Positions 19,154 through 31,514 of a stretch of 64,000 nt of DNA are shown here, one piece after another. The stretch is from the NCBI GenBank assembly GCA_038093975.1, contig JBBPTG010000004.1:806001-870000 (forward strand). The letters run 5' to 3'. Both the position numbers and the translations under genes were made by a program. The stretch comes from Chalciporus piperatus (lineage: Eukaryota > Basidiomycota > Agaricomycetes > Boletales > Boletaceae). Below the pieces are notes generated by a model. The model was not told where the DNA came from, made no database searches, and saw only the letters and a list, made by a program, of their open reading frames with translations. Each line of letters opens with the position of its first letter. The stretch's first letter is position 1.

Positions 19154-22105
19154 TCAATTAGCCAACGCCAACGCCTTCAACTTTTCAAAGTTGGGCGTAC
19201 CGAGACCAGTGACAGGATCCCAACCGGCAGTCGAGTTGAACCCCTGAGTTCCACATCCAGGGTTGTTGCCCACGGTGATATCGTTCAACCCCTGGTATCC
19301 CGTCTGGTACAGCCATGGGTTCAAAAATCCAAGTGGGGATTTACCGGCGCTGATACGGGCGTCGTTGAGCATGGAGATGAAGGCGGCAAAGGTGGGGGCG
19401 GAGCAGGATGTACCGCCGATGAGCCCTGTCCGGTTTTGGTAGACGATGCTGAAGTTGAGGCCTTGTGCGGCGACGTCGGGGATACCCTGTCGGAGGTAAA
19501 AGAGAGTGTAAGGGAGGGTCATTAGGTCGGGGAGGTACTCACACGACCGTATCTGTAGCGGTGAATGTCAGTGTGGGTTTGAAGAGGGGAGGGAGAAGGG
19601 GGTGCTTACGGGTTGTAAAGGCCTTCGTAGGTTCCAGGAGCGAGTTTCTCCAAGTACGCTGGCACTACCCCGTCCTGGTAGTCGGGACGGGGGAACTACG
19701 GATATGACTTGTGAGAACACGACTCGAAGCAAAGCTAGTCAAGAAGGTAGACTGACGTAGTTGCTGAAACCTCCACCGGAGAAGTAGACGGCAGTCTCGG
19801 GAACGTTAACAGTGCCTCCGACAGACGTCACACTGAGCGAATAAAAGACCGATGAGATGATGCTACATGCCGAATTCGTGAGGGTTATACACTCACTATG
19901 GGCATGCAGCAGGGAACGCGGGGATGAAGACGGTCCGGTTGACACCAAAGTTGGTATAACACGTTTGCGTCGCTGGGTTAGCATGACCATCGCCGACACC
20001 GCCATCACCAGAGGAGAACAGGATGGAGACACCACGGGTCCCGAGAGCAAGGAAGCTATCGCACACTCGTGTTGCGTAGCTGTACGGAACTATTCCACGA
20101 TTATAAGATTATGTCGACCCATGGAGTGAGGTAACATACCACTCTGTTCATCATCGCCATAACTTGTAGAGATCGTCTGGGGGAGGTATTCCTGAGCCAA
20201 CACGTAATCCACCCACTAGGATTACACATCGAAGAACTTAGCAACGGGAAATAAACAATCAGAAAGATGAAATACACACATCAGCATATGGTTCGTTATC
20301 ATTAGTGAGGATACGCGAGTCCGGGATGAACGGAGGCGAGCCACCAGTTGAGTACAAGGTTGCAGGCGTTGGGTAACTGAGACCGAAAGCATACTGAGTG
20401 TCCAAGTTCGCCTCAACACCAGCAGCCGCGTAGCTCTGGTTGTTAATACCACCGTTGATGGAGACGAAAGTGTAGTTCGAGCCGTACGCCTCAGGAGCCT
20501 CCAACTCGAAGAACTGTTGGAGATCCATGTTGTTGGCGGACTGGTTGAGGTAGGCGGTAACGGCAATCCCGTTTCCATTAGTGGCAGAGGGGTTGTAGCC
20601 AACAGAGTTGTATAGCTGTTTCAAGCACGAAACAGTAATCTGTGCGATTGATCACGTTAGAGGCGTTCATCTTCCCAAACGGGGACATCGTACGGTATTG
20701 TTGCAACTGGCATCAACTTGGTTGCCCGCTGGTCCAGTAATGGTGCCAGTGGCGGGGCTTGGCGACCCGGAGGTCACTGTGTTTGACCAGTGCAGCATAC
20801 TCCGGAACGGCCTGAGGCGCGTAAACATCGTGGTGGGTTGAATGAGCTCGACATGCTCGTGCAAGCACTCGGGGAGACTGTAGCTGGTCGTTCTAACGAT
20901 GCTTTCGCCGGTAACAGAGTGCGTGTAGACGTGATAGTTCTAAATTCGAGCGGGTGGGTACATTAGGAGCGAGAGAACGGAAGGAAAGCGCGCGGTTCTT
21001 ACAGTGTCTAACATCTCCTCTGCGAGGGCGACAGGCACGCGGATGGTCACCCAGTCCTGAGCAGAGGAGCGGTAGAGGTGCTCCTCCTCGATGCCGTGCG
21101 AAGAAAGCCACTCGCTGACTGTATCAAGGGTCTCGGGGTGGGGTGCCATGAGTTCCTCAATCTCGGCCTTGGACAAGAAAGCACCATAGCGTTCGTGCTT
21201 GGGGTTGCTTATATCCCAGAAGTGATTCTTCAAGGTGGAGAAGTGGGGTTGAGGGAGAGCAATCTTCAGCTCAAGGAGATGGTCTGAAGGTGCGGGACCA
21301 TTGTTGATCCAACCACGAGGAGCCCCTTCGATGCTCTCCTTGACCTTGTGTTGGGAACCCTTGTAACGACCTGCCCTGATGAGCGCGGCAGCGAAGGGGA
21401 GAGTGAGGAGGGAGATAAGTCTCATCGTTTAGTGGAGTGAGCAGGTGAGGTCAAGCAAGCTTTGGGGCACTCACGATGGGATGAAAGAAAAAAAGGTATT
21501 GTTGTTAAATACTTGTAGGGACTAGCATGAACGGCATGGGCGGGTCCATTCCTGAGGCCCAGTGAGAAGTTGGGCTATGTGTGGATAACCGGCGACATGC
21601 CAATTTACGCAGCCAGCGTCGGCAAAGGCGTGTGAGGGCTGGAGTCCGACCCATCCGAGTCGTGAGCCCTCGCGTAGGCCTTCGAAGTTCGAAGAGTCGT
21701 CAAGCGATAGCGTTTCAGCAGTATGTGCTATGAGGCAGTGATTGAAGCGCTGAGCCGCGAACCACCAACATGGCGGTGGCGGTCCATGGGCGGGCGGCCC
21801 CATTCGTTTCATGCTGTGATTCTAGACCCATCGGGCGAGCAGCATAGTCACATACGTTTTTGACGAGCACGATCTGTGAGCTCTGATTCAGGTGCGTGCT
21901 CATGATGGTGTGCAAGTTAGATCAAGTGCAGTTGGACACTCCGCAAATAAGGAAATTTACCCCCTGTCTATCATAGAGTAAACGGCAACTGAGATGGAGC
22001 CTAGACTCACCTGCTCCGGATTCTCGACTGAGTCGCCAAGAAGCAAATCGTTCGTCATTGACATGTTGACATGCGGATACGTGGGAAGCGGACTCTAAAA
22101 ATTGT
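18750..22105 (-). repeat. Arm A of an inverted segmental duplication
   Basis: This arm matches 47555-50620 in reverse orientation: 3' flank, the whole sedolisin gene, and upstream sequence. The upstream match persists to near 22010-22100 (ACTGAGTCGCCAAGAAGCAA, rc-matched near 47620), with an indel of a few hundred bases between 21540 and 22010. Boundaries are by eye. Confidence 0.85.
19154..21425 (-). CDS. Secreted S53 serine-carboxyl peptidase (sedolisin), copy A
   Basis: Secreted acid protease of the sedolisin/tripeptidyl-peptidase family. It has an N-terminal signal peptide ([16 protein letters not shown]), then a pro-S53 activation domain ([37 protein letters not shown]). Catalytic residues are visible: Glu and Asp in [12 protein letters not shown], the oxyanion Asp in [12 protein letters not shown], and the nucleophile in [13 protein letters not shown]. 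The C-terminal Ca2+-binding region is [12 protein letters not shown] to [16 protein letters not shown]. There are several short introns and I see no frameshift. It is the paralogue of the gene at 47920-50225, with the same intron pattern and small differences throughout, so both copies look active. Confidence 0.92.
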
Positions 22106-22590
22106 GAGCGAGACCTGAAACTGGGACCGACATGGCTAGATGCGGGTCTCATCCTGTCTCATCTTGAACAAGTTATGGCAGGTAAGTCATATGGTACACC
22201 TCCTCGGTGTCATTTGGGCTTGTAACTGAGGAAATACATGGTCTGAAAAAGTTATTGTCGAGGCTCTCCAGCGATCGATACGGATCTTTAAGACTGGCCT
22301 GGGGTTATCATTGATGTTAGGGAAAGAGCGTTATTTGGCTGTGTTGACCAAAGCATCACAAAAACTGTAGAACTAGGATAATCCCTGACACGTGGGGGCG
22401 GCTACCAAGGGTGTAAAATATACACGATTGTCGTCTCCGAGTGCGAATGGAGAGAGAATGTACATACGCGTCCGTAAACTCGCTCTGCATCATATAGGCA
22501 TGTACCAGAAAGCAGGATTAGTAGCAAGATAACAAGAAACCGACAGTCACCAAAAATGCAATCACTTCACCCCACCATGCCCGACCTCTC
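21426..22590. other. Intergenic between sedolisin A and the Virilizer-like gene
   Basis: The part up to about 22105 is the upstream region of the duplicated arm. The rest, to 22590, is presumably the 3' flank of the Virilizer-like gene. No additional gene is supported. Confidence 0.45.
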
Positions 22591-25500
22591 TTATGACATT
22601 GGAAAGGGGGCTCCAAGTCCGAACGCCTGCACTCCTAGACTAGCCGGATCTAGCGGGACGCCAGGAACCGGTTGAGGCTGGACGAGAGGTGACGAGCCCA
22701 CAGCACCAAACTCGAATTCCTGGATTGGGAATCATCAACAAAAAGGAGTCAATGGACACCAAAAATTCGAAATACACCGGAAACTTACATCAACGTGCAT
22801 GCTCGGCATACGGCTCGTATTCTGCCTCGCCAATGGTGTCTGCCTAAGCTCCCTGAAGTCGTTCCTCGTATACATTTTCGACAGACCCGAGATCGCCGGA
22901 GATCTCAACAACGCCGTCGGTGGGGAGAGTGCTACCAAACCCAACACGTCCCGTCCTGGTGACTTGCGTTTCGGTGTGCTCGGAACCGGCGCAGGGGGCT
23001 GCAGCACCTCATCGAGCACGCTCATCGACAGGGAGAGTGTTTCTGGGATCAGTGTCGTCGGTAGCGACGAATCGGGGAGTGGCGTGAGTTTCCCCTTGAT
23101 GGATTTGAGGGATGGGTACATGTCGGGGAGCACCCCTTTCTCAAAAGCGTCACAGAGCTTGTCCCACTTGTCCCAAGTGAGGCCAGGAAGGTCGGAGGGA
23201 CCTGGGAGTTTGTCGCAGAGCCAAGTGAGCGCAGAGACGACGCGCTGGATATCAAGGGAGTCGAGACTATTGTCAGACCCTGCGATCGACGAAAGGCAAT
23301 GTCCGAACTCCCATAACAACCGATCTAGAGCTAGGTCTGACTCGTGGATGGTAGAGAGCACAGCTAGGATGTTGTCAAACGTCTCGCCTATGTTCATGCC
23401 CAACCTTATCAAGGAAAGACCGCGGATCATTGTGAGTGATACAGCAAGCTTGAGCCGTGGATCGGTTAACATGGTCGAAGGCGCAAGGGTTCGCGTGATT
23501 TGTGCGAGATGCTTTGAATGTAAGCGGGCGCTTAACATGGAGGTAATGGCATCCGTTAGAGTAGCGCTTCCTTCGGGGGTCGTGCAGACCATAGTCACGC
23601 ACATGCTTGAATGGGTGGACGAGGTGTCCATAAGTCTTGCCACGAACTGAAGGCAGAGGTTCACTTCGTGCTGCGCGACAGTGTAATGAGGGTCTCGCAT
23701 GCCCACAAGGAGTCTGGCAATGACAGCCATATGTTTTAACTCCTCTATGAGTAGCCATTCGCCTATGTTGAGAACTCCATCGTCTAGGGAAACGAGTCTA
23801 TCCATGAAGCGAAGTTTCCTGTCGACGTCGAGGGCGCGGAAGAATGTTCCAAGCTCGGTGAGAATGCGGGGTATGACGGATAGTATCCATTTGGAGTTCG
23901 ATTCAACGGCTTCTGGGGTTAAATCAGGCAAGAGGCAGTCGATAAGGATGTATGCCTGGAGAACGCGATGCGCTGGATCGTCTTGATCTGCTTGGAGGCC
24001 ATGTTCGAAAAGCGTCCGGAGGAAAAGCGCAGGTCCTTGCTTCGGGTGGTCCATTGCTCGCGACTCGGAGAGTGCACGGAGGACCTCCACGCAGCCACGC
24101 CGAACGCGTCTTGCAGTCATCACCAAAGCAGGGAGGACCAGACTTGGTGACAAGACCTGGTCGGCGCAGACAAAAATGTCCGCAATCGCTGTAATGACCT
24201 GGCGCAAAGACCGACTGGTGGTTACCGAAAGAGGCTCAAGATGGATGACAAGAGGTAATAGCTCCTCGGAGAGCAACAATAGTTGTTCGACGATTCCTCC
24301 ATCCCGAAGGTGTGTCGTGTCGAGGGAACACAAAACCTTGAGTTCTTGGCTGACTGAGCATACCATGTCGATGACATGGAAAATCAATCCCTGTATTCCC
24401 TCCTTCCATCCGGTTTCAAGGATAGTCCAGTCCCCGACTTCCTCTTCCTCGAGCTCGTGAAGCATAACAGCAACAGCAACTCTCACTCCACGTATCCGGT
24501 CCAAATCGAATAGCGAGGAATCAGGTCGAACCAATTCCTCTAAAGCACCGCTTAGTCCGTTGTCGGCTATCGTGGCCGCCCGGTGTAGCGAAATGCGCTC
24601 TTCTTCGCTGATATAGGTCAACGAGAACGGTTGCCAAGACCGTATGCACTTGACGAAGTCGAAGCTGAGATAGCAACGGGGGTCATTGACGAGGTTGAGA
24701 ATGATATTCTCGGCGTGGATGCCTGACTGCGCTGGTGGGTCGTTATCGGACGTCATGCATTCAAGCCGAAAGGTCATTTGACGAAGTAAGAGGAAATGAT
24801 TGACAATCTAGGACGCCGGTTAGATGAACATTCGAAACATGGGTGAATGAGATGCACTTCGCGATATCCCGGCATATCTTGCCATAGTCTCAATACTCCC
24901 AGTGTCCGTTCGCGGCAATGGTCATTTGGTAGACTGTCCGACCAAGCGTACACCGCTAGAACAGATGCTACACCGATGTAAGCTCTGACAAAGCCGAGGA
25001 AATCACCACGAGACATCGAGGTTGGCGGCGAGTCCAAAAACGATATAAACGGGCCTTCGCCGTGAGAGGGGCCATCCTGCACGCTCGCCCAAAGGTCTCC
25101 ATGTGTCGTCATGCAGCTCAACCAGATTCCAAACGATTTTTCCTCGGTCCCTACCTCCTTCAGGAACCGACAAGCATCAATGCAGTTGCCTTCGTGGGTA
25201 GACAATGCATCTTCAAACACTTGCCAGTCTCGTAGACGAGCCATTAGTCGTTGAGCGCCTTTCTTGACTTCTCGCCGGGCTGTAGGCAACGACACCAAGG
25301 ATTCTAGCATGTCCCTGAGCCAATCATTGTTGAGGAGGTTGGCAATATCAGGGTTAGTGGACGCATCCAACAAGGTGAATATTGTGTCATCGTCGTTTAG
25401 GTTAGAAATGTCGAACACGTTCTCCAAATCGATTGATTGCTGGAGGAAGGATAAAGTATGAATGCGGGGGGAATGGTTTCATGAAGTCGATACATACCAT

Positions 25501-26487
25501 TAGGGCTTGAGCAAAATGGGGATTTTGCGAAGCAGAGCGACATAATATTCCGGCCACTAGGTAAGCCTGGTTATCATCCTACTTTTCCGTAAAAGTTGTT
25601 AGCTCAGGAAAGATGATTCTAGAAAGGTGCGCAGACCATCGGGCCAATAGCGTCTGAAACTTTCTCTGCAAATCGCTGAAGGGATTCAACCGAGACATCC
25701 TCAGGTACAGGACGGCTCAAACAGCGAAATGCCGAATCTAGATCAATATCTAGCTCTTCTTCATTTAAGTCGGAGTATAGGTAGGGGAAATCGGGGAGAT
25801 CCCAGTCGTCATTGGGAGGTTTCAAACAGAACATGAGACGAATGATAAGATTTAGAGAGGGTGCATCTGGAATCAGGGCGAGTAGTTGTCTCGCAAGACA
25901 TGTGGGATCAGAAGCCCTTGCAAGATCGAGCGCAGGGGAGATGGGACTAGGCTTTGGGAGCTCTAGCGGTCCTGGAATGTACGTATCCGCGGGCAGAGTT
26001 GCTTCTGATACGACCTCCCCGTAGATCGCCATTGACACGCTTTCAAAGTCTCCGCGCACTATCATCAGTCGTGTGCCAAACTAACACAACTGTCAGGCCA
26101 AAATAAGATGAAACAAGAAAATGAACATGCGTCGGCACCCATATCAATAGGAAACTCGGTTTGTCCGCCCGAATATGAAATCACGGTGGGAATGAGAGCA
26201 TTGGGGGCTTTGAGTTTTTGTTTGCCATCCTGTGAGCCTGGAACCGGGTGAGCGTTAAAGTAGACGTCCATGAAGAATGATTCCGGCTCGGTACGTCTAA
26301 TGCTAGTGTCAACAAGAAGCCATGGAATTCAAACAGATGCTCACGCGACGATGTCTGGACAGTTCGCGAAGGGTTTCGCACCAGTCGGGAAGACCTTGAC
26401 TGCCTGGATCCTGCATGGTGAAGCAAACCGAATGGCAGCGAGATTGGAAGGTCCAATTGGTTGTAAATTACACCATTGCAACAACAT
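22591..26487 (-). CDS. Virilizer-like protein (putative m6A writer-complex scaffold)
   Basis: Virilizer/VIRMA proteins scaffold the nuclear mRNA N6-adenosine methyltransferase complex. Here the N-terminal exon (26487 down) reads IRFASPCRIQAVKVFPTG, then ANCPDIVA. Exon 2 begins RTEPESFFMDVYFNAHPV, and the next has RLMIVRGDFESVSMAIYGEV. This follows the order of conserved Virilizer N-terminal blocks (RFPCVVYINEVRVIPPG; LDLFFNN; LVLRGWYNCLTLAIYG). Beyond it lies a long all-helical, HEAT-like body with few introns. The last intron follows MPSMHVD, and the terminal exon begins EFEFGAVG and ends GAPFPMS at 22591. One splice near 26115 is ambiguous (GC donor or a weak GT). It is divergent from ORMDL. 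Family assignment is by eye from block similarity. Confidence 0.7.
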
Positions 26488-26714
26488 TGATTATTACACG
26501 CTGCCCGCCGTGAGTTGGTTCGTCAAGGGTCTCTTCAAGTCGTCGTCGTCGCCGTTGACAAGAGAGTTGTGTATGAATCACGTGCTCTTGGTTGTTTGGA
26601 ATTGTTTGTTCCCCGCACTTAACGCCATCTTCTCTCCGTCCAGACATCCACCGCTTTGAATTGCTGCGCAAGAAAATAAGCGACTGTCTCTCTGTCTTTC
26701 TTCAGGTCCCCAAC
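26488..26714. promoter_or_regulatory. Shared divergent promoter, Virilizer-like / ORMDL
   Basis: Start codons lie 227 bases apart on opposite strands. The ORMDL side holds pyrimidine-rich sequence typical of fungal transcription starts. No specific factor site is assigned. Confidence 0.45.
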
Positions 26715-27598
26715 ATGAGTCCTCCACCAACAATCAATCTTCCGCAGCTCTCCTTGCCACACCGGAGCTCTCTGAAGGCTCGCCAAAGGAGCGGTAGTAT
26801 CGTCAAAGTCGAGGAAGTTGGGGGCCGTGTTGAGGAACTCCTTGATAGAAGTTCATACGTCAACATAAACGCGAATTGGGTCAATGCGAAAGGTCTGCAT
26901 GATCTCACTTGCGCACTCCTTAGCCCTCATATCTTCGTCGCAGGCGCATGGTTAATACACGTCGTCCTCGTCTTCACGGGCAAAATCATCATCGACACCA
27001 TCCCCGGCATGACTCAGCAAATAAGCTGGACCCTTGTCAATTTGATATACCTTGCAGTGAGTACACAATCCATTCTGTTTGACGGGTTTTCAGTGGCACT
27101 CCAGTTATCGTATCTCATGTTCCATTGGGTGACCGGTATCCCGTTCGACAACGAACTGCATGCTGGTGCCTACGACGACCTCACACTCTGGGAGCAAATT
27201 GATGATGGCGCCCAGTATACCCCTGCGAAGAAATGGCTGGTCACCGCTCCCATATTACTGTGAGTCCTGTGGCAACGCAGTTTTGACGTGTCTTATGCTT
27301 GGCGTTAGCTTCCTTGCTTCCACTCATTACACAAATTACAACCCTTGGTTGTTTGCTGTCAACCTCACATGCCTTATTTTCTTCGCCATCGTCCCTAAAC
27401 TTCCTCAGGTGGGTTTATTATCACCAATTAGATTAGTCTACGTGTCTGTTGACGCTCGCCCAGCTTCATCGGCAACGTGTTCGATTCCTGCCAGAGGACG
27501 CATCAGGAATGGCAACCCCCGTGACACCGAGTTTTTCCCATTCTGAACAGATAACGCAAGTTGACACGCTCAACATCACCGAAGCACACTTCAAATAG
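26715..27598 (+). CDS. ORMDL-family regulator of sphingolipid synthesis
   Basis: ER membrane protein that binds and restrains serine palmitoyltransferase. Four exons (26715-27056, 27105-27259, 27309-27408 and 27464-27598) stay in phase and give 243 residues. Signature blocks are NANWVNAKGLHDL (fungal Orm core NxNWVxxRG), SYLMFHWVTGIPFDNE, LTLWEQIDDGAQYTPAKKWL and ASTHYTNYNPWLFAVNL. There are four hydrophobic segments. The Ser-rich N-terminus resembles the region phosphorylated in yeast Orm1/2. The C-terminus extends about 30 residues past the last membrane helix. Confidence 0.95.
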
Positions 27599-27789
27599 GA
27601 ACCTGATGGACTTACTGTTTTACTTCTTTCAACTCTGTCTTAGACAACCTTGGTCAGGGTAATACCACCCCGGACCATATCCGCTTTACTCAATCACGCA
27701 TCACATGGTAATCCCCCCTAATGGTGTACATATCTCGGCGTTGTAATGCAATTTAGAACTGCCGCGGATTAACTCCCCCTTGACTGCAC

Positions 27790-27995
27790 ACTATGATAGT
27801 TGGGGTTGGGTGCCGGGGGGCATGAAAATAGTAACTTTTCCAGGACCAGGATATCCGTGGAAGGATATTTTTGATCGAAGTCAATTACCACGTCAGTCAT
27901 GAGGTACGCTGAGATAGACATGTTCCTGACGATTTTAGCAAAATTGTGGTCAGCTGCTAGGGTCATTCACGGCGTTTCGTTCCATCTTTCGCAAG
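27790..27995 (-). pseudogene. Broken 3' fragment of the Mtd1-type gene
   Basis: On the minus strand this reads AADHNFAKIVRN followed, after an intron-like gap, by STDIPGPGKVTIFMPP. It parallels AADKNFEKDVRDK and ASIYTPAVGKVTILMLLRN of the intact gene ending at 28709. Only the last two exon pieces are recognisable, with many substitutions. It lies about 0.7 kb downstream of the intact gene in the same orientation, consistent with an old tandem partial duplication. Confidence 0.7.
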
Positions 27996-28708
27996 TTGCT
28001 CCAACAACGGTTCTCACACGGTGCGTCTTCGTTCGCCAAACAAGTAGCAAGTACTGCCAACAGCCTGCCAGCAAGCTCCGATCTATACTAGTCGGGCGAG
28101 ACGTCGGTGAGTACTTGAGTGGAGTCTGGACGCTGAGCGCTGAGCGTCTGGCGACGTGCCCTGATGTGCCTCGTTTCTCACCGATTGATCAAGTCTTCCG
28201 GTAACCACGGGCTCTGTACGTGTGAAGATTCCATATGCATCCCGATTTCCTCCCGACTGGACCTCAAGGAAGAAATATAAAGGAGACGAAATCTACTCAA
28301 TGTATGGAAGTTGCTAACTTAGTTGATATCATTGTCATCTTGCTTCCAAAGTGGACTGGTCACAGTTTCATTCTCTGGCACCCGACTTAGATTGACTTGT
28401 GGCTGTGCTGAGATCTGAGAAGATCCTTGACTTGCCCCCTGAAGTTGTTCTCAGCGGGGAAACGATCAACGTGAAGGGTCGCCCGCGCAAATCCGCGAAG
28501 AAGGGCCGTCCCAGAGCTGTTTGTACACTGTGTCCCAAGGACATCCCAATCGATTACCGGTATGTGGTACGTCCTCGTAGAGTGCTCTTTATCTTATTGT
28601 ATAATGTATTTCGGCATCATATCTATTGTGATACATTTATTCATTGCGCTTCCCCGGATGATGTCGAGACCTTCTGATAAAGTGTAAGACGCATTCTGCG
28701 GGAACATG
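27996..28708. other. Interval between Mtd1 gene and its relic
   Basis: This may hold further decayed duplicate sequence. A plus-strand open frame at 28399-28677 has a basic GRPRKSAKKGRPR stretch and a CTLC motif, but no supportable gene structure. Confidence 0.3.
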
Positions 28709-30191
28709 TCAATTTTTCTGATCGCCATGCATGAGTTTACAACCACGCACAGGTTCCGAAGGAGCATCAAAATGGTGACTTTTCCAACAGCAGGGGTGTA
28801 GATCGAAGCCTATCGACACGTTATGAGGTTCGCCCTTGAAAAGTGTGAAGGAACGTACCTTGTCCCTGACATCTTTCTCGAAATTCTTGTCAGCGGCTAC
28901 GTTTATGGCTATACAACCATCTTTCAACCATTCCGTCTTGACTTTATAGTCAGCATTTGGCACAGCGGAAATAACGACATCGGAAATGGCTAAGCATTCT
29001 TGTAGCGACAGCTGGCTTGGGTGTGCAACATGGTGAGGAAGATATTTCCGTGTTGCATCTGGCGCCGTGCGTGGTCGTTTCGTATACTCCTATCGTTAAA
29101 ATGACATGGTAAGCTGCGCTTTCGGGAACGGTCCTGAAAGGGGACCTCAGCGCACTCCTACCTGGATAGAATCAATATCGACAGAAAAAACGCGCGCGCC
29201 GTCGTTTGCCAATAAAGCCGCCAGCGGCCTACCCACAACCTCCGATCTATGAAAACGGGCCGAGAGGTTCATGAGTTACCAGGGGACGATGTCGTTTCAT
29301 TCTCACCGATTGATTACGGCGACTGTCTTCCCATAGGCACGGTCTCCGTATGCGAGGATTTTATTGTAGACGCCGATATACTCGAGGCACTTTACGACGC
29401 CAAGGGGTGTGCATGGGAGGATGGACTTGACCGTGCCGGGGGGAGGAATGTCATCCTTGGCCGGAATGTGCGGCACGGAGGAAGGGACGGAAGACATGAG
29501 AGATTTGGGTTCGATAAATCGAATACTGGTTGATGCGATGCCGAGAAAAGCAAACAAGTGTTAGTTGGACCATGTTATCATCATTCGACCGGCAAGGAAT
29601 GAAAACATACTTATGGTATAAGTTATAGTGGAACTTGAAATGAAGGCCTTCAACGTCTTTCAGGGGAGAGACGATCTTCGTGGCTTCCGTAAGTATGGAA
29701 GTTGTTACTCGGAGAAATATTGCTCACTTGCTGCAGGTAATGATCCTGATCCGCTGAGCGTCAGCCACGGCAAATAAAACACCACTGAGGGACGTACTTG
29801 TTGTCCACCATAGATGGGGTAATATACCTGGGATCCCGGAATACTCAAACGCGGAGCAACCATGAAATGGAAGGGTCCGCACCATGATACCATCTACCTC
29901 CGGATCTTCGTTAGCTTCGATGATAGCCTCTTCAAGACCCTCCCCATCAGCCCGTTCAGCGCTCTCGGCTGAGCCGACTGCTTTTAGAACAAATCGCACG
30001 CCGAGTTCCTCACACTGTTTTTGCGTGAACTCGGCATAAAACTTGCTGGGTGCCGCTGATGTCCCCAAGATGCCGACGAGCGTAGGTTTGCGCGACGAGT
30101 TGGCCAGAAACGTCTTGACTTCGTCACGGAAGGTGTCCGCAACGAGATCGGCCTTGAGGAGCACACCTTTGCCTGAGCCGTCCACGGTCAT
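28709..30191 (-). CDS. MTD1: Methylenetetrahydrofolate dehydrogenase, NAD+-type (Mtd1-like)
   Basis: Cytosolic one-carbon enzyme oxidising 5,10-methylene-THF to methenyl-THF with NAD+. It starts MTVDGSGKGVLLKADLVADT. Next come GILGTSAAPSKFYAEFTQKQ, QVYYPIYGGQQ, GTVKSILPCTPLGVVKCLEY, AVINRS followed by the (G/R)RPLAALLANDGA block, SDVVISAVPNADYKV, and NVAADKNFEKDVRDK. A short final exon encodes ASIYTPAVGKVTILMLLRN and ends at 28709. There are several introns. The SILPCTP and GRPLAALL blocks and the absence of a fused cyclohydrolase/synthetase fit yeast Mtd1 rather than trifunctional ADE3. Confidence 0.9.
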
Positions 30192-31514
30192 CTTTTTCCT
30201 GTCTTTCTATCAGTCTTTGGAAGTCACAGGCAGGTATTGGGCGCAGATAAAACGTCGGTGCTGCATTTGGAACTTTTTAGCCTTTTGCGATAAAATGAAA
30301 TATGCCAATTATTGTGAAGAGGAAAAAAAATCTTTGTCCGGAACTGTCACTGATCGAATGTAACTTAGATCCTCTCGGGGCCAGTTCTACAACCGCTTCG
30401 ACTACATACGAGCCTTCCCGAGGTGTGCAGGTGACTCCATAGCCACCCGAATGGATCCACTCTCAGTCCGACTCTCGTGTCGTTCGTTGTCTGACGTCGT
30501 TGACACGTGCTCTAAAGGGCCAATCGTCGCGTAAGTCCTTGAGTGACTGACGATTCAGATCTGCAGATGTCGACTCGGTTAAATCCAGAGAGGTGTGATC
30601 GCCATAACTTCCTCCGGAGCATATGTAGAGTCCACAGCACACCGTCCACTGGAGGTAGTATTATTCAAGCGAATCCAGATCCGCGAGGACCTCTATGGCA
30701 GAAGTGACTATCACTCGCCGGTCCTCTTTTCAGACATCGAGCCCAAGGGTAATTCCCTGCCTGAAGCATTTGACCTTGCCTGTACCATTCCACGAAGCCC
30801 GTCCTCTGGCCTCGCTCGCAAACTTGAAGATAACGCTCCCTCAAGTTTGACGGCCACTTGACTCTTCAAGAACTCTCCGTCATTCTTGAATTGATCGGGA
30901 GGACCACGAGGTAGGCATGGCCAGGAGAAGATTGTTTTCGTTCACTTGCGTAGCGGCTGCACCTGTTCTTCCATGAAACATTATGCTAAAGGCCATAGGG
31001 GTAGATTCGCGCGAAACCTTCTTTGAAGACGAAGCCAAGCAGTTCATGGATCGCTATCTTGGATGGCTCAATCGGATACTGAATCTATCGACGCTGTAAG
31101 TGGATTTTCCATGTATGACTCTTCGGAGAACTACCGTGTACATAGTACTATGCTCCCTACGGAAAGGTACTTTCCTCGTAATTTTGATATTGATCATGAC
31201 GTATCGATTCTGAAAAGATTACTTTCTTTCTAAAGTTGTCAACCTCGGGCGGGTGGGAGGGGGGAAATAGATAGGTCTTTTGTGACTCGGAATTATGCCC
31301 GTGGTCGCTGGTGTTGACTCGTCCGACGTTGTCAATTTGCCTCCGCGCCTAGTTTATCCCAGAATGGCATGTTCTTCCCACATATTGCAGTACGCCAATG
31401 CACAGCGATGAGGGGTTTATTAACTTGGTCTGCTTCGTCGTTCTAGCCTTGTCCCTGTTCCTCATCCTCCTCATACACCCTCGCCGTCGTCGTACTCCTT
31501 ACGAACGAGATCCA
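30192..31514. other. Intergenic, possibly with a decayed gene
   Basis: Plus-strand fragments such as LKFDGHLTLQELSVILELIG (near 30850) and FFEDEAKQFMDRYLG (near 31020) look like coding remnants but are separated by stops I cannot bridge. The family is not recognised. The distal end is the promoter of the inhibitor-2 gene. Confidence 0.35.

Noticed and set aside
22799..23650. Plus-strand open frame of 283 codons
   Set aside because: Antisense to the continuous Virilizer-like exon, with no domain and no conserved motifs.
28399..28677. Small basic GRPRKSAKKGRPR protein
   Set aside because: One short frame with no splice-consistent extension or recognised domain; it lies in DNA likely to be decayed duplicate.
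30361..31100. Possible gene upstream of the inhibitor-2 gene
   Set aside because: Coding-like fragments are separated by stops and I could not join them through consensus splice sites.
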